Positions 32,609 to 41,724 of a stretch of 49,194 nucleotides of DNA are shown piece by piece. Made by a program: the position numbers and the translations under genes. Within the stretch, counting starts at the first letter, position 1. Every line of letters starts with the position of its first letter. The notes beneath the pieces were generated by a model. The model was given only the letters and a program-made list of their open reading frames with translations, was not told the origin of the DNA and ran no database searches. Source of the stretch: an uncultured Kineothrix sp. (GTDB lineage Bacteria > Bacillota > Clostridia > Lachnospirales > Lachnospiraceae); NCBI GenBank assembly GCA_910588855.1, contig CAJUSR010000028.1, positions 1 to 49,194 on the forward strand, in the 5' to 3' direction.

Positions 32609-32646
32609 CACTGCCTCCGGAATAACATATAGTTAAACTTTATTCC

Positions 32647-32675
32647 ATTCTATTTTATTTTTCTTCCTTATATGC
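32647..32675 (-). promoter_or_regulatory. Candidate sporulation sigma-E-like promoter of spmA
   Basis: GCATATA (32669-32675), 14 bases, AATAGAAT (32647-32654) on the minus strand, 38 bases before the spmA ATG and overlapping the end of the upstream gene. This resembles the sigma-E pattern (KMATATT, 13-15 bases, CATACAMT) at most positions. spmA is a mother-cell sigma-E gene in Bacillus subtilis. Judged by eye only. Confidence 0.4.
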
Positions 32676-33338
32676 AATTTTGGGCAAATTCCACCGGTAC
32701 TTAATTGCCAAAAACCGCAGTACGACCACACTGGCTGCCCCTATTAGCATTGCCCCTTCTTCTCCTGCCCTCTCCCAAAAAAACACGCATACACAAGCCC
32801 CTAAAATAGAAGCGCTGGCATACACGTGTTTTACAAAAATATATGGCCGGTCTCCTGCCATCATATCCCGGAGCAAACCGCCCCCGACCCCTGTGATTGT
32901 TCCAAGGAATACCGGAAGGAAATAATTAATCCCCATGCCATTATCAAAGGCAGCCCTGACCCCTGCCACAGTAAATGCCCCTAAGCCCAGCGTATCCGCC
33001 AGCATTAGTATCTCCTGGAACTGCTGCCCCGAAATGGGATGGTGCCCTTTTTCTTTGGTCTGGCATTTCTTTTTCCTCCGCTGCCCGCGGAAATAAAAAA
33101 CGGCAAAAACAAACACCGATATCAGCACCGCACCCAATGCAAATACCGGCTCCATAAATGCCTGCGGAGGAGCAATTCCAAGGATAATATCCCTGATAAT
33201 CCCCCCTCCAACTGCAGTTACCATACCGAGAATCATTACTCCTAACATATCCATCTCTTTTCGGATAGCCGTCATTGCCCCCGAAAAGGCAAAAGCAACC
33301 GTTCCGATTAAATCAATTACAAAAAGCATATATTCCAT
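32655..33338 (-). CDS. TRIC/YicG-family (UPF0126) membrane protein
   Basis: A 227-aa protein with about seven membrane segments, formed by two repeated halves each bearing the glycine motif: AVGGGIIRDIILG and GVGGGLLRDMMAGDRP. This is the trimeric intracellular cation channel (TRIC)/YicG family; a role in cation or glycine permeability is known for members, but the substrate here is unknown. A basic cytoplasmic loop (RGQRRKKKC) separates the halves. It starts 10 bases after fabH, so it is probably carried by the fab operon transcript, although it has no evident link to lipid synthesis. Confidence 0.88.
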   Translation of the reverse strand: MEYMLFVIDLIGTVAFAFSGAMTAIRKEMDMLGVMILGMVTAVGGGIIRDIILGIAPPQAFMEPVFALGAVLISVFVFAVFYFRGQRRKKKCQTKEKGHHPISGQQFQEILMLADTLGLGAFTVAGVRAAFDNGMGINYFLPVFLGTITGVGGGLLRDMMAGDRPYIFVKHVYASASILGACVCVFFWERAGEEGAMLIGAASVVVLRFLAIKYRWNLPKIAYKEEK

Positions 33339-33348
33339 ATAAGTTTCC

Positions 33349-34350
33349 CTACCATTCCAACACGGCGCTCGCCCATGTCAAGCCTCCTCCGAATCCTGAC
33401 ATCACAATTTTATCCCCTTTTTCCAGCATCCCTTTCCGGTTCATTTCATCCAAAAGTATCGGTACACTGGCCGCCGAAATATTTCCACAATGGTCAAGGC
33501 TTACCGGAAACTTTTCCATGTCAGCCTTCAACCTCTTTGCTACCGCCTGAAGGATTCTGATATTTGCCTGATGAAGCACAAAATATTTGATATCCCCTGT
33601 TTCCAGCCCTGCCAGCTCCAAAACTTTCTGAATAGATGCCGGAACTGTATTTACTGCGAATTTATATACTTCCTGCCCATTCATGGATACATAAGAAGGT
33701 ATAAATGGATTTTCTATGAGCGGATTGTTGTTCCTTCTTCCAAGGCAGCTTAACACCTTTCCCTTCCGGCCGTCAGAGCCTTGCTCAAAAGCCAGAATCC
33801 CTCCGGCCGCCTTATCCTCCGCTTTCCCTTTTTCAAAAGCGCGTACCACTGCCGCACCCGCTCCATCGCCAAAAAGTACACAAGTGCTTCTATCCTTCCA
33901 ATCCATGATTTTTGACAAAGTTTCTGCGCCCAAAACAAGCGCCGTTTTATAGATGCCGGACTGTAAATAAGCATGTGCTGTGTGAAGTGCAAACATAAAC
34001 CCGGCACAAGCTGCATTTATGTCAAACGCCACTGCATTTACCGCCCCTAGAATCTCCTGCACTTCGCAGGAAGTAGATGGCGTAACGTAATCTCCGGTAA
34101 TGGTACCGACTATGAGCAAATCCACCTCTTCCGCGCCAATCCCCGCATCCTGCATTGCCCGCATTCCCGCCTCCGCCGCCATAGAAGCCGTCGTCTCATC
34201 CTTTGCCAGATGTCTTTCCCTTATCCCGGTACGGCTGGAAATCCATTCATCCGACGTGTCTACAACTTTTGACAAATCTTCGTTTGTCACTATTTGCTCC
34301 GGAAGGCAGCTTCCTGTTCCGGTTATCCTCGTTATCACACTATTTTTCAT
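33349..34350 (-). CDS. fabH: Beta-ketoacyl-ACP synthase III
   Basis: A 333-aa condensing enzyme that starts fatty acid synthesis from acetyl-CoA (or branched primers) and malonyl-ACP. The catalytic triad is complete: Cys115 in NAACAGF, His260 in VLHQANIRI and Asn290 in HCGNISAAS. It is the last fab gene in this operon and overlaps fabZ by 11 bases. In many Firmicutes fabH is the first gene of the cluster, so its position is slightly unusual. Confidence 0.95.
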   Translation of the reverse strand: MKNSVITRITGTGSCLPEQIVTNEDLSKVVDTSDEWISSRTGIRERHLAKDETTASMAAEAGMRAMQDAGIGAEEVDLLIVGTITGDYVTPSTSCEVQEILGAVNAVAFDINAACAGFMFALHTAHAYLQSGIYKTALVLGAETLSKIMDWKDRSTCVLFGDGAGAAVVRAFEKGKAEDKAAGGILAFEQGSDGRKGKVLSCLGRRNNNPLIENPFIPSYVSMNGQEVYKFAVNTVPASIQKVLELAGLETGDIKYFVLHQANIRILQAVAKRLKADMEKFPVSLDHCGNISAASVPILLDEMNRKGMLEKGDKIVMSGFGGGLTWASAVLEW

Positions 34351-34786
34351 TTTTTCCCGTTCCTATCGCAAAAGTAAGCTCCGCCACAACTGCCACCGCG
34401 CCATCCACATAGGCCGTTGCTTTCCCCTGTCCAATTGGACCCTTTACCTTGACAATCTCCGTTTCCAATGTCAGCACATCCCCCGGCACTACTTTTCTCT
34501 TAAATTTTGCAGATTGAATAGCGCCAAAGTATGCCGTTTTCCCCCGAAAATCAGGCTGGCTCAATATCGCTACCGCTCCTGTCTGCGCCAATGCCTCTAC
34601 AATCAGCACCCCCGGCATTACAGGTTCTTCCGGGAAATGTCCTGCAAAATACGGTTCGTTATAAGACACGCATTTTTTCCCCACAGCCCTTATCCCCGGT
34701 TCCAGCTCTTCTATTGTATCAATCAGCAAAAAAGGCTGTCTATGAGGAATAATATCCATAATTTCCTTTGTTGTCAATAACGGCAT
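34340..34786 (-). CDS. fabZ: 3-hydroxyacyl-ACP dehydratase
   Basis: A 148-aa hot-dog-fold dehydratase for the third step of the elongation cycle. The active-site His lies in YFAGHFPEEPVMPGVLI and the Glu in VEALAQTG; IIPHRQPFLLID at the N-terminus is characteristic. No FabA or FabM gene is in the window, so the route to unsaturated chains is not encoded here. It lies 3 bases after fabF; a GGAGG site precedes the ATG by 10 bases. Confidence 0.95.
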   Translation of the reverse strand: MPLLTTKEIMDIIPHRQPFLLIDTIEELEPGIRAVGKKCVSYNEPYFAGHFPEEPVMPGVLIVEALAQTGAVAILSQPDFRGKTAYFGAIQSAKFKRKVVPGDVLTLETEIVKVKGPIGQGKATAYVDGAVAVVAELTFAIGTGKNEK

Positions 34787-34789
34787 ATT

Positions 34790-36034
34790 TTATTTGCCTC
34801 CGTCCTCATATTTTTCTATAATCAATGTGGCATTATGCCCGCCGAACCCTAAGGAATTGGAAAGGGCATATCGGAAGTCACCTTCCACCGCTTCTTTACA
34901 ATAATCCAAATCACATTCTTCATCGGGAACCTGATAGCCCACTGTCTGGTGGATATAGCCTTCGCATAGTTCCTTCACGCAAGTTATAAACTCCACGGCT
35001 CCGGCCGCACCCAGCAAATGGCCTACCATTGATTTGGTAGAGTTTATTTTCAGCCGCTTTGCCCTCTCCCCAAATACTTTTTTGATTGCCCTTGTCTCAA
35101 ACAAATCATTATGATGGGTACTGGTGCCATGCGCATTGATATATGTAATATCCTCTACTCCTATCCCTGCGTCTTTCATTGCAAATTCCATAGCTTTCGC
35201 TGCACCTTCCCCGTCTTCCGCCGGAGATGTGATGTGATACGCATCCGCCGTACAGCCATACCCTACGACTTCTGCATAAATCTTTGCCCCTCTCTTCTTT
35301 GCATGCTCCAATTCTTCCAGTACAACAACTGCAGCACCTTCCCCCATAACAAAGCCGCTTCTTTCTTTGTCAAAAGGAATAGAGCATCTATACTTATCCT
35401 GAGAAGAAGTCAGTGCCGTAAGTGCTGTAAATCCGGCAATCCCAATAGGGGTTATGCTGCTTTCCGTTCCTCCGGCCAACATAGCTTCCGCCTCTCCGTA
35501 TTGTATGCTTCTAAATGCTTCTCCAATAGAATTGGTTCCCGTAGCACAAGCCGTTACCACATTGATATTCTTTCCTTTTAAGCCAAGCTGTATCGACACA
35601 TTCCCCGATGCCATATTGCTAATCATCATAGGCACTAAAAGAGGTCCCACACGTCCCGGCCCTTTTTCCAACAGTTTTACATGTTCTCTTTCCACTGCCT
35701 GCAAAGAACCGGTTCCCGACCCTATGGAGACTCCTATCCGAAAAGGGTCTTCCTTTTCCATATCTATCCCTGAATCAGCCATTGCTTCCTTGGCTGCTGC
35801 CACCGCATATTGGCTAAAAAGCTCCATTCGTTTTGCCGCTTTGAAGTCCATATAATTTTTCCCCTCAAAACCCTTCACTTCTGCGGCAAGCTGGCATTTA
35901 TATTCCGATGCATCGAACTTAGTAATGGTATCAAACCCTATTTTCCCTTGCTTTACGCTATCCCAAAATTCATCCACGCTTAAACCAATAGGCGTAATGG
36001 CTCCCATTCCGGTTATTACGACTCTCCTGCCCAT
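34790..36034 (-). CDS. fabF: Beta-ketoacyl-ACP synthase II
   Basis: A 414-aa elongating condensing enzyme. Cys in VTACATGTN, His in NAHGTSTHHND and His in MVGHLLGAAG form the active site; the start MGRRVVITGMGAITPIG fits the family. The frame is open a further 38 codons upstream to 36148, but GGAGG lies 5 bases before the ATG at 36034 and the resulting length is the usual one, so the shorter start is used. It lies 97 bases after fabG. Confidence 0.95.
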   Translation of the reverse strand: MGRRVVITGMGAITPIGLSVDEFWDSVKQGKIGFDTITKFDASEYKCQLAAEVKGFEGKNYMDFKAAKRMELFSQYAVAAAKEAMADSGIDMEKEDPFRIGVSIGSGTGSLQAVEREHVKLLEKGPGRVGPLLVPMMISNMASGNVSIQLGLKGKNINVVTACATGTNSIGEAFRSIQYGEAEAMLAGGTESSITPIGIAGFTALTALTSSQDKYRCSIPFDKERSGFVMGEGAAVVVLEELEHAKKRGAKIYAEVVGYGCTADAYHITSPAEDGEGAAKAMEFAMKDAGIGVEDITYINAHGTSTHHNDLFETRAIKKVFGERAKRLKINSTKSMVGHLLGAAGAVEFITCVKELCEGYIHQTVGYQVPDEECDLDYCKEAVEGDFRYALSNSLGFGGHNATLIIEKYEDGGK

Positions 36035-36131
36035 TTTTTCCTCCCGTTTCTCTTGCTTTGCTTCCTTTTCATATATTCTGTCTCTTTTCATAATCTGAAA
36101 CATGAATTTACCGGAAATCCCGCAATATCTT

Positions 36132-36872
36132 TTAAATTGCCATCCCACCGTCCACAGAAATGACCTGGCCGGTGATATATGACGCCTTATCGCTGGCTAG
36201 AAATGCTGCTGCTTCTGCTATATCTTTCGTACTTCCTGCCCTTTTTAAAGGTATCTGCGCAAGTATCGCTTCCTTTGCTGCACCGCTCATCGCTTCCGTC
36301 ATATCTGTCTCAATATAGCCCGGAGCCAAAGCATTTACCGTAATGTTCCTGCTGGCCAGTTCCTTCGCCATACTTTTTGTCAATCCGATTACCCCTGCCT
36401 TGGATGCCGCATAATTTGCCTGCCCGGCATTTCCAAGCACTCCCGAAACCGAAGAAAGGTTAATGATTCTCCCACTCCTCTGTTTTAAAAAAGGCCGGTA
36501 CATATGTTTTATGGTATTAAAAGTTCCTTTTAAATTCGTTGCAATAACTGCATCAAAATCCGCTTCCGGCATCTTAATCATCAAATTGTCTTTTGTAATC
36601 CCTGCGTTGTTCACAAGAATATCTATATGGCCGAACATAGCTATCATATCACTTATCATTTTTCCGCAAGCCTCATAGTCCTCCACGGAACATTGCACTG
36701 CTGCCGCCCTTCTGCCCATAGACTCAATTTCCGCCACTACTTCGGCTGCCTTTTGGGCAGAACCGTTATAATTTACAATAACATCCGCCCCGTACCCGGC
36801 AAACGTCAATGCAATTTCCCGTCCAATCCCTCTGCCCGCACCGGTTATCAGGGCCACTTTCCCTTCCAGCAT
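36132..36872 (-). CDS. fabG: 3-oxoacyl-ACP reductase
   Basis: A 246-aa short-chain dehydrogenase/reductase that reduces 3-oxoacyl-ACP with NADPH. The cofactor motif TGAGRGIG, the NNAGITKDN segment, the catalytic Ser in INLSSVSG and the YAASKAG (Tyr-x3-Lys) motif are present, and the ending ITGQVISVDGGMAI is typical. It lies 2 bases after fabD. Homology to other SDR enzymes is broad, but the fab context makes this assignment firm. Confidence 0.95.
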   Translation of the reverse strand: MLEGKVALITGAGRGIGREIALTFAGYGADVIVNYNGSAQKAAEVVAEIESMGRRAAAVQCSVEDYEACGKMISDMIAMFGHIDILVNNAGITKDNLMIKMPEADFDAVIATNLKGTFNTIKHMYRPFLKQRSGRIINLSSVSGVLGNAGQANYAASKAGVIGLTKSMAKELASRNITVNALAPGYIETDMTEAMSGAAKEAILAQIPLKRAGSTKDIAEAAAFLASDKASYITGQVISVDGGMAI

Positions 36873-36874
36873 AA

Positions 36875-37798
36875 TTATTCTCCTTTTAAGGCAGAAAGCT
36901 TCTCCAAGTCTTCCACCTTTTCTATATTCAACGTCTTAACTTCTTTATTTATTCTACGCATAAAACCGGACAGCGTCTTTCCTGGCCCTATTTCTACAAA
37001 AATGTCCACCCCATCCGCTATCATACGTTCCACACTCTGCTGCCACCTAACCGGAGAAGAAACCTGACGCACCAGCAAAGGTTTTACCTGTTCTTTATCC
37101 ATAACATAATCTGCCGTTACATTGGACAAATACGGAATACGGATATCGCAAACCGTTGCCTGATTTAAAACATGGCCCAGTTTTTCGCCGGCATCCTCCA
37201 ACATGCAGGAATGAAACGGGCCACTGACATTTAATGGAACGCATCTTTTCGCTCCCGCCTCCTTCAACGCCTGTACTGCCCTTTCCGCTGCATCGGATTC
37301 CCCTGTAATGACTATCTGGCCGGGGCAATTATAATTTGCAATGCTGATAACGCCTTCCGTCTTGGCACAGACCTCTTCTATCACCGCTGTATCCAGCCCA
37401 AGCACTGCAACCATCGCCCCGCCTTCCGGAACTGCTTCCTGCATATAAATGCCTCTTTTCCTTACCACCTTAAAGACATCTTCTGCGCTCATCACCCCGG
37501 CTGCCGTTATGGCCCCATATTCCCCAAGGCTTAAACCAGCCGTCACATCCGGCTTATATCCTCTTTCTTCTATCGCTTTTAAAATAGCAACTTCCATTGC
37601 CAACATGGCTATCTGTGTATACTCCGTAATATTTATTTTATCATTTTCTTCAAAACACAAGGCTGCCACGTCCAATCCGGAAACGTTAGATGCCAATTCA
37701 AACACCTCTTTGCTTACCAGAATCTGCTCGTAAAAGTCCTTGCCCATTCCAATATATTGCGCCCCTTGTCCGGGGAAAATAAATGCTGTTTTTCCCAT
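36875..37798 (-). CDS. fabD: Malonyl-CoA:ACP transacylase
   Basis: A 307-aa acyltransferase loading malonyl groups onto acyl carrier protein. The motif FPGQGAQYIGMG, the nucleophile Ser in GLSLGEYG and the His in SGPFHSCML are all in place. It precedes fabG by 2 bases and follows fabK by 45 bases. The length is normal. Confidence 0.95.
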   Translation of the reverse strand: MGKTAFIFPGQGAQYIGMGKDFYEQILVSKEVFELASNVSGLDVAALCFEENDKINITEYTQIAMLAMEVAILKAIEERGYKPDVTAGLSLGEYGAITAAGVMSAEDVFKVVRKRGIYMQEAVPEGGAMVAVLGLDTAVIEEVCAKTEGVISIANYNCPGQIVITGESDAAERAVQALKEAGAKRCVPLNVSGPFHSCMLEDAGEKLGHVLNQATVCDIRIPYLSNVTADYVMDKEQVKPLLVRQVSSPVRWQQSVERMIADGVDIFVEIGPGKTLSGFMRRINKEVKTLNIEKVEDLEKLSALKGE

Positions 37799-37843
37799 AA
37801 TTTTTTCCTATCTATTATTTCCAATAATTTCCAATGGACGGTT

Positions 37844-38773
37844 TTACCATTGTTTATTCAACAATGTTTCCGCCTGCACTATAATATCATGAATAATATC
37901 TTTACAGCTTTTTTCTTCTTTAATCAAACCGGCAATCTGCCCTGCCATAATGCTTCCGTTTGTTATATCGCCATCCATAACGGCCTTTCGGAGCGAACCA
38001 AGCGTAAGCTGTTCCAATTCTTCAAAAGGAACCCCCTGCTGCTCCAACTTCAAATATTCTCTTGTCATTTTATTGCGGATGGAACGAATCGGATGCCCAT
38101 GACTCCTGCCCGTCACCTCGGAATCAATGTCCTTTGCCCCGATAATTTTCTGTTTATAATTACTATGTACTATGGATTCTTTTGCCGTAACAAAAACGGT
38201 TCCCATCTGCACAGCTTCGGCGCCAAGCATTATAGATGCCGCAAACCCCCTGCCGTCAGCAATGCCTCCCGCAGCCACTACCGGAACGTTGACCGCATCT
38301 GCCACCTGAGGTACCAGTGTCATTGTTGTTGCCTCTCCAATATGGCCACCCGATTCCATGCCTTCCGCAATCACCGCATCCGCCCCCGCACGCTCCATCA
38401 ACTTCGCCATTGCAACGCTGGCTACTACAGGGATAACCTTAACTCCGGCATTTTTCCACATCTCCATAAATTTGCCTGGATTTCCGGCTCCGGTTGTCAC
38501 TACTTTAACGCCCTCTTCGACGACCGCTTTCGCCACCTCTTCCGCATTTGGGTTCAGCAGCATAATGTTAACCCCCACCGGCTTATCCGTCAGTTTCTTG
38601 GCTTCCCGTATCTGCTCCCTGACAATTTCCGGCGGTGCGCTGGCTGCGCCAATCAATCCAAGCCCTCCGGCTTCCGATACGGCCGCCGCAAGATGATATT
38701 CCGCCACCCATGCCATTCCGCCCTGTATCACCGGATATTCAATTCCCAACAATTCGGTTATTCTCGTTTTCAT
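37844..38773 (-). CDS. fabK: Enoyl-ACP reductase II (FabK type)
   Basis: A 309-aa FMN-dependent enoyl-ACP reductase of the FabK class, performing the last step of each elongation cycle. GIEYPVIQGGMAWVAE at the N-terminus, VVAAGGIADGRG and GAEAVQMGTVFVTAKES in the barrel are characteristic of FabK. No FabI is present in the window. The start at 38773 has a GGAG/AAGG site directly upstream and the usual length; the frame runs 18 codons further. Confidence 0.95.
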   Translation of the reverse strand: MKTRITELLGIEYPVIQGGMAWVAEYHLAAAVSEAGGLGLIGAASAPPEIVREQIREAKKLTDKPVGVNIMLLNPNAEEVAKAVVEEGVKVVTTGAGNPGKFMEMWKNAGVKVIPVVASVAMAKLMERAGADAVIAEGMESGGHIGEATTMTLVPQVADAVNVPVVAAGGIADGRGFAASIMLGAEAVQMGTVFVTAKESIVHSNYKQKIIGAKDIDSEVTGRSHGHPIRSIRNKMTREYLKLEQQGVPFEELEQLTLGSLRKAVMDGDITNGSIMAGQIAGLIKEEKSCKDIIHDIIVQAETLLNKQW

Positions 38774-38852
38774 TTCCTTCTCTCCATCCTGCTTCGGCCT
38801 TTTGCCAGATGGGGCTATTATGCCCACAAAAGGCTATCCCCGGCAATCCGTC

Positions 38853-39086
38853 TTATGCCTCTACTCCCTTGCTTTTCATATATTCAATCACTGCCCCTAC
38901 CGTCGTTATCTGCTCCAAATCCTCCGAAGGGATTTCAATTTTATATTCCTCTTCAAATGCCATAACCAGTTCAAACAAATCGAGGGAATCTACCCCTAAA
39001 TCATCTTTAAACGAAGAATCCTCCGTGATTTCTACCCCATCTAAATTTAATTGTTCTTGAATGATTTCTTTTACTCTTTCTAACAT
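38853..39086 (-). CDS. acpP: Acyl carrier protein
   Basis: A 77-aa acidic acyl carrier protein. Ser34 in GVDSLDLFEL receives the 4'-phosphopantetheine arm. As the first gene of the operon (acpP-fabK-fabD-fabG-fabF-fabZ-fabH) it should be made in the largest amount. AGGAG lies 8 bases before the ATG. The promoter and a FabT-type operator lie just upstream. Confidence 0.96.
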   Translation of the reverse strand: MLERVKEIIQEQLNLDGVEITEDSSFKDDLGVDSLDLFELVMAFEEEYKIEIPSEDLEQITTVGAVIEYMKSKGVEA

Positions 39087-39119
39087 TGTATTTTCTCCTG
39101 TTCTAATTATATTTCAAAT

Positions 39120-39136
39120 ATTTTGATATTCAAAGT
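39120..39136 (-). promoter_or_regulatory. FabT-type operator
   Basis: ACTTTGAATATCAAAAT on the minus strand fits the FabT box ANTTTGANTATCAAANT at every fixed position. It overlaps the end of the -10 box and the expected transcription start, so binding would repress. A second overlapping dyad TCAAA-TAT-TTTGA lies at 39114-39126. No MarR-family fabT gene lies in the window. Confidence 0.75.
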
Positions 39137-39162
39137 ATATGATTTCACTTTCCGTTTGTCAA
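39134..39162 (-). promoter_or_regulatory. Promoter of the fab operon
   Basis: A consensus promoter on the minus strand: TTGACA (39157-39162), exactly 17 bases, TATACT (39134-39139). Transcription would start near 39127, about 40 bases before the acpP ATG. Confidence 0.8.
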
Positions 39163-39171
39163 CAGGTTTTT

Positions 39172-40017
39172 TTATTCCTCGTCCAAAAGCATCCGGTAAA
39201 CCTCTCTCTTTCCAATCCCCCTGTCTTTAGCTGCCAGCTTCATTGCCTCTTTCCTGTCTATGCCCTGGCTTTCATAATACTTCATATGTTCCTTAATCGG
39301 CATCTCTTTCCACTCCAAAGCTGCCTCTTCCCTTTTTTCCTCCGGGCTCTTCCCCTGAATGACCAGCACGTATTCCCCTCTCGGTTCATTCTCCTCATGA
39401 AATCCTACGGCTTCTTCCAAAGTTGTGGGCATTACCGTTTCAAATTTCTTTGTCAGTTCACGGCATACTGCCATTTTCCTGTTTCCCAGTATATCCAGCA
39501 GCTCCCGCAATGTTTTCCTCAAATGGTGCGGAGCCTCATAAATAATTATCGTCCGGCTTTCCTTTATCAACTCCTCCAACACAGCCTTCCGTTCCTTCTT
39601 ATCCGATGGCAGAAAACCTTCAAAGCAAAACCTTCTTGTACTCAATCCTGATAAAGTCAATGCTGTTATACAAGCTGCTGCCCCCGGCAAAGATGTTGTC
39701 CGGATCCCCGCTTCCTGGCAGAGCGCAACCAAAACCTCCCCCGGGTCTGAAATCGCCGGCGTACCCGCATCTGTAATCAATGCTACGTTTTTCCCTTCCT
39801 GCATAAGCCCTATTAAATAATGGGCTTTCTCCACCTTGTTGTATTCATGATAGCTTGTCATCGGAGTCTTTATCTGAAAATGATTCAAAAGTTTTATACT
39901 ATTCCTTGTATCTTCCGCCGCTATTATATCCACACTTTGCAGCGTTTCCAACACCCGTAATGTCATATCTTCCAGATTCCCGATCGGTGTTGCGCATAAA
40001 TACAGCATCCCAGCCAT
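39172..40017 (-). CDS. rsmI: 16S rRNA (cytidine(1402)-2'-O)-methyltransferase
   Basis: A 281-aa SAM-dependent methyltransferase of the tetrapyrrole-methylase fold. The signature LYLCATPIGNLEDMTLR near the start, AEDTRNSIKLLNHF, and LITDAGTPAISDPG are diagnostic of RsmI. It is the Bacillus yabC equivalent and ends the conserved yaaO-yabC block, 59 bases after the yabB-like gene. It is followed at once by the fab promoter. Confidence 0.95.
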   Translation of the reverse strand: MAGMLYLCATPIGNLEDMTLRVLETLQSVDIIAAEDTRNSIKLLNHFQIKTPMTSYHEYNKVEKAHYLIGLMQEGKNVALITDAGTPAISDPGEVLVALCQEAGIRTTSLPGAAACITALTLSGLSTRRFCFEGFLPSDKKERKAVLEELIKESRTIIIYEAPHHLRKTLRELLDILGNRKMAVCRELTKKFETVMPTTLEEAVGFHEENEPRGEYVLVIQGKSPEEKREEAALEWKEMPIKEHMKYYESQGIDRKEAMKLAAKDRGIGKREVYRMLLDEE

Positions 40018-40076
40018 ATGTCACCTCATTCCATATCCCGGCAGGCTGCCCCATGCAGCTATGCCATCCCTCTTTT

Positions 40077-40814
40077 TCAGTATCCGTATATCTCATAGAT
40101 TTCCGGCATATAAATGCCTGGTTCTTTATAAACAATCAACGGCTTTTCTACCGTCATCCGCGGTTTCCCTCCCCGCTTCGCTTCTATTAAAACCATATTC
40201 GGTTCTTTATCCGCAAAAGGATATACTAGCCGCATCCTTTTCGGCTCCAATTTGTACCGGCATAAGAGAACCATTATTTCAGCCAGTCGGAAAGGCCTGT
40301 GAACCAGAAAAAAATTCCCTCCCGGGCAAAGCAATTTCGCCGTCTGTCCAATAACATCTTCCAATGTACACAATATTTCATGCCTTGCTATCGCTTTTGG
40401 CGCCTCCGGATTCGTCAGCCCATGTTGCCCAATCATATATGGAGGGTTACATGTAACAACATCAAAAGAAGCAGCGCCGAATAACGTCCCTGCCTCCTTA
40501 ATATCCCCTTGCACAATCCGAATCCTCTCCTCCAGCCCGTTCAAGGCTACGCTGCGCCTTGCCATATCGGCGCTTTCTTCTTGTATCTCCAAACCGGTCA
40601 AATGAAACGCCTTTGTCTTTGCTTCCATAAGAATGGGGATAATCCCCGTGCCGGTTCCCAAATCCAGCACTTTATCCCCTTCTTTCGCCCTTGCGAAGCC
40701 GGATAAAAGAACGGCATCCATTCCGAAACAAAATTTTTCCGGGTTTTGGATAATCCGGTAACCGTTCCGTTGCAATTCATCCAATCTCTCGTTTTCCTTA
40801 AGGTTAATTGTCAT
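40077..40814 (-). CDS. tRNA1(Val) adenine-N6-methyltransferase-like protein (YabB/TrmN6)
   Basis: A 245-aa class I SAM-dependent methyltransferase. The SAM-binding motif is VLDLGTGTGIIPIL and the N6-adenine catalytic motif is CNPPYM, as in YfiC/TrmN6 and Bacillus YabB. Substrate assignment rests on family and on the position between ricT and rsmI, which matches yaaT-yabB-yabC in Bacillus. It overlaps ricT by 11 bases. Confidence 0.88.
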   Translation of the reverse strand: MTINLKENERLDELQRNGYRIIQNPEKFCFGMDAVLLSGFARAKEGDKVLDLGTGTGIIPILMEAKTKAFHLTGLEIQEESADMARRSVALNGLEERIRIVQGDIKEAGTLFGAASFDVVTCNPPYMIGQHGLTNPEAPKAIARHEILCTLEDVIGQTAKLLCPGGNFFLVHRPFRLAEIMVLLCRYKLEPKRMRLVYPFADKEPNMVLIEAKRGGKPRMTVEKPLIVYKEPGIYMPEIYEIYGY

Positions 40815-41712
40815 CCAGCTTCGATTTTCCTTCCTGTTTTTCCAGCTTTTCCAGCTTCTTCAGCTCTTCGTCGTTTACTTCTACCCTTGTATTTTTATGC
40901 TTCCTTCTGAACCTAAGCTGGCTTACCTTATATTCCTGTATCTCCTTTTCATCGTCCTTTTCGATGATGACCTTCACCAGCTGTCTTAGGACATTCACGC
41001 TATGGACTGCCCCTTTGTATCCGTCATCGGTAGTCACATAATCCCCCACATTGGGCAATCTGCGGTTTAAATCCTCATATGTTTCCTCTTCATTTTTCAA
41101 ACAGCACATCAACCGTCCGCAAACGCCCGATATTTTTGTCGGGTTTAAAGATAAGTTCTGCTCTTTCGCCATTTTAATAGAAACAGGGATAAATTCCGAA
41201 AGGTATGTGTGGCAGCACAAAGCCCTGCCGCAAATGCCAATGCCTCCTACTATCTTTGTTTCATCCCTTACTCCAATCTGGCGCAATTCAATCCTTGTCT
41301 TGAACACCGATGCCAAATCTTTCACCAGTTCCCGGAAATCAATCCTTCCGTCTGCCGTAAAATAAAACAAAACTTTATTATTGTCAAAAGTATACTCCGC
41401 ATCGATAAGCTTCATTTCCAAATTATGCTTCTTAATCTTTTCAAGGCATATTTTAAATGCATCTTTTTCTTTCCCTTTATTGGCTGCTTCCTGCTCACTG
41501 TCTTTTTGTGTGGCAATACGGAGAACCGGTTTTAACGGCTGGACTACTTTGTCGTCCTCCACCTCTTTGACACCGCCCACTACGGTTCCGTATTCAATTC
41601 CTCTGGCAGTTTCCACTATCACATGGTCACCTTTTTTTATATTCAAACGGCCCGGGTCGAAAAAATATATTTTCCCGGCTGTCCGGAAACGTACTCCAAT
41701 CACTTTTACCAT
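40804..41712 (-). CDS. ricT: PSP1-domain protein, RicT (YaaT)
   Basis: A 302-aa PSP1-domain protein. In Bacillus RicT with RicA and RicF forms the Fe-S-containing Y-complex that directs RNase Y processing and influences sporulation and competence. The cysteine clusters that bind the cluster are visible: GICGRALCCHTYL and GVCGRLMCC, plus VRFRTAGKIYFFDPG at the N-terminus. The charged C-terminal tail (KKLEKLEKQEGKSK) is likely flexible. It sits between holB and the yabB-like gene, as in Bacillus. Confidence 0.93.
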   Translation of the reverse strand: MVKVIGVRFRTAGKIYFFDPGRLNIKKGDHVIVETARGIEYGTVVGGVKEVEDDKVVQPLKPVLRIATQKDSEQEAANKGKEKDAFKICLEKIKKHNLEMKLIDAEYTFDNNKVLFYFTADGRIDFRELVKDLASVFKTRIELRQIGVRDETKIVGGIGICGRALCCHTYLSEFIPVSIKMAKEQNLSLNPTKISGVCGRLMCCLKNEEETYEDLNRRLPNVGDYVTTDDGYKGAVHSVNVLRQLVKVIIEKDDEKEIQEYKVSQLRFRRKHKNTRVEVNDEELKKLEKLEKQEGKSKLDDN

Positions 41713-41724
41713 AATCTATCAACC

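Noticed and set aside
37757..38965. A 402-codon plus-strand frame opposite fabK
   Set aside because: It is antisense to a clear enzyme gene, has unusual His/Cys/Arg composition and arises from the codon bias of fabK.
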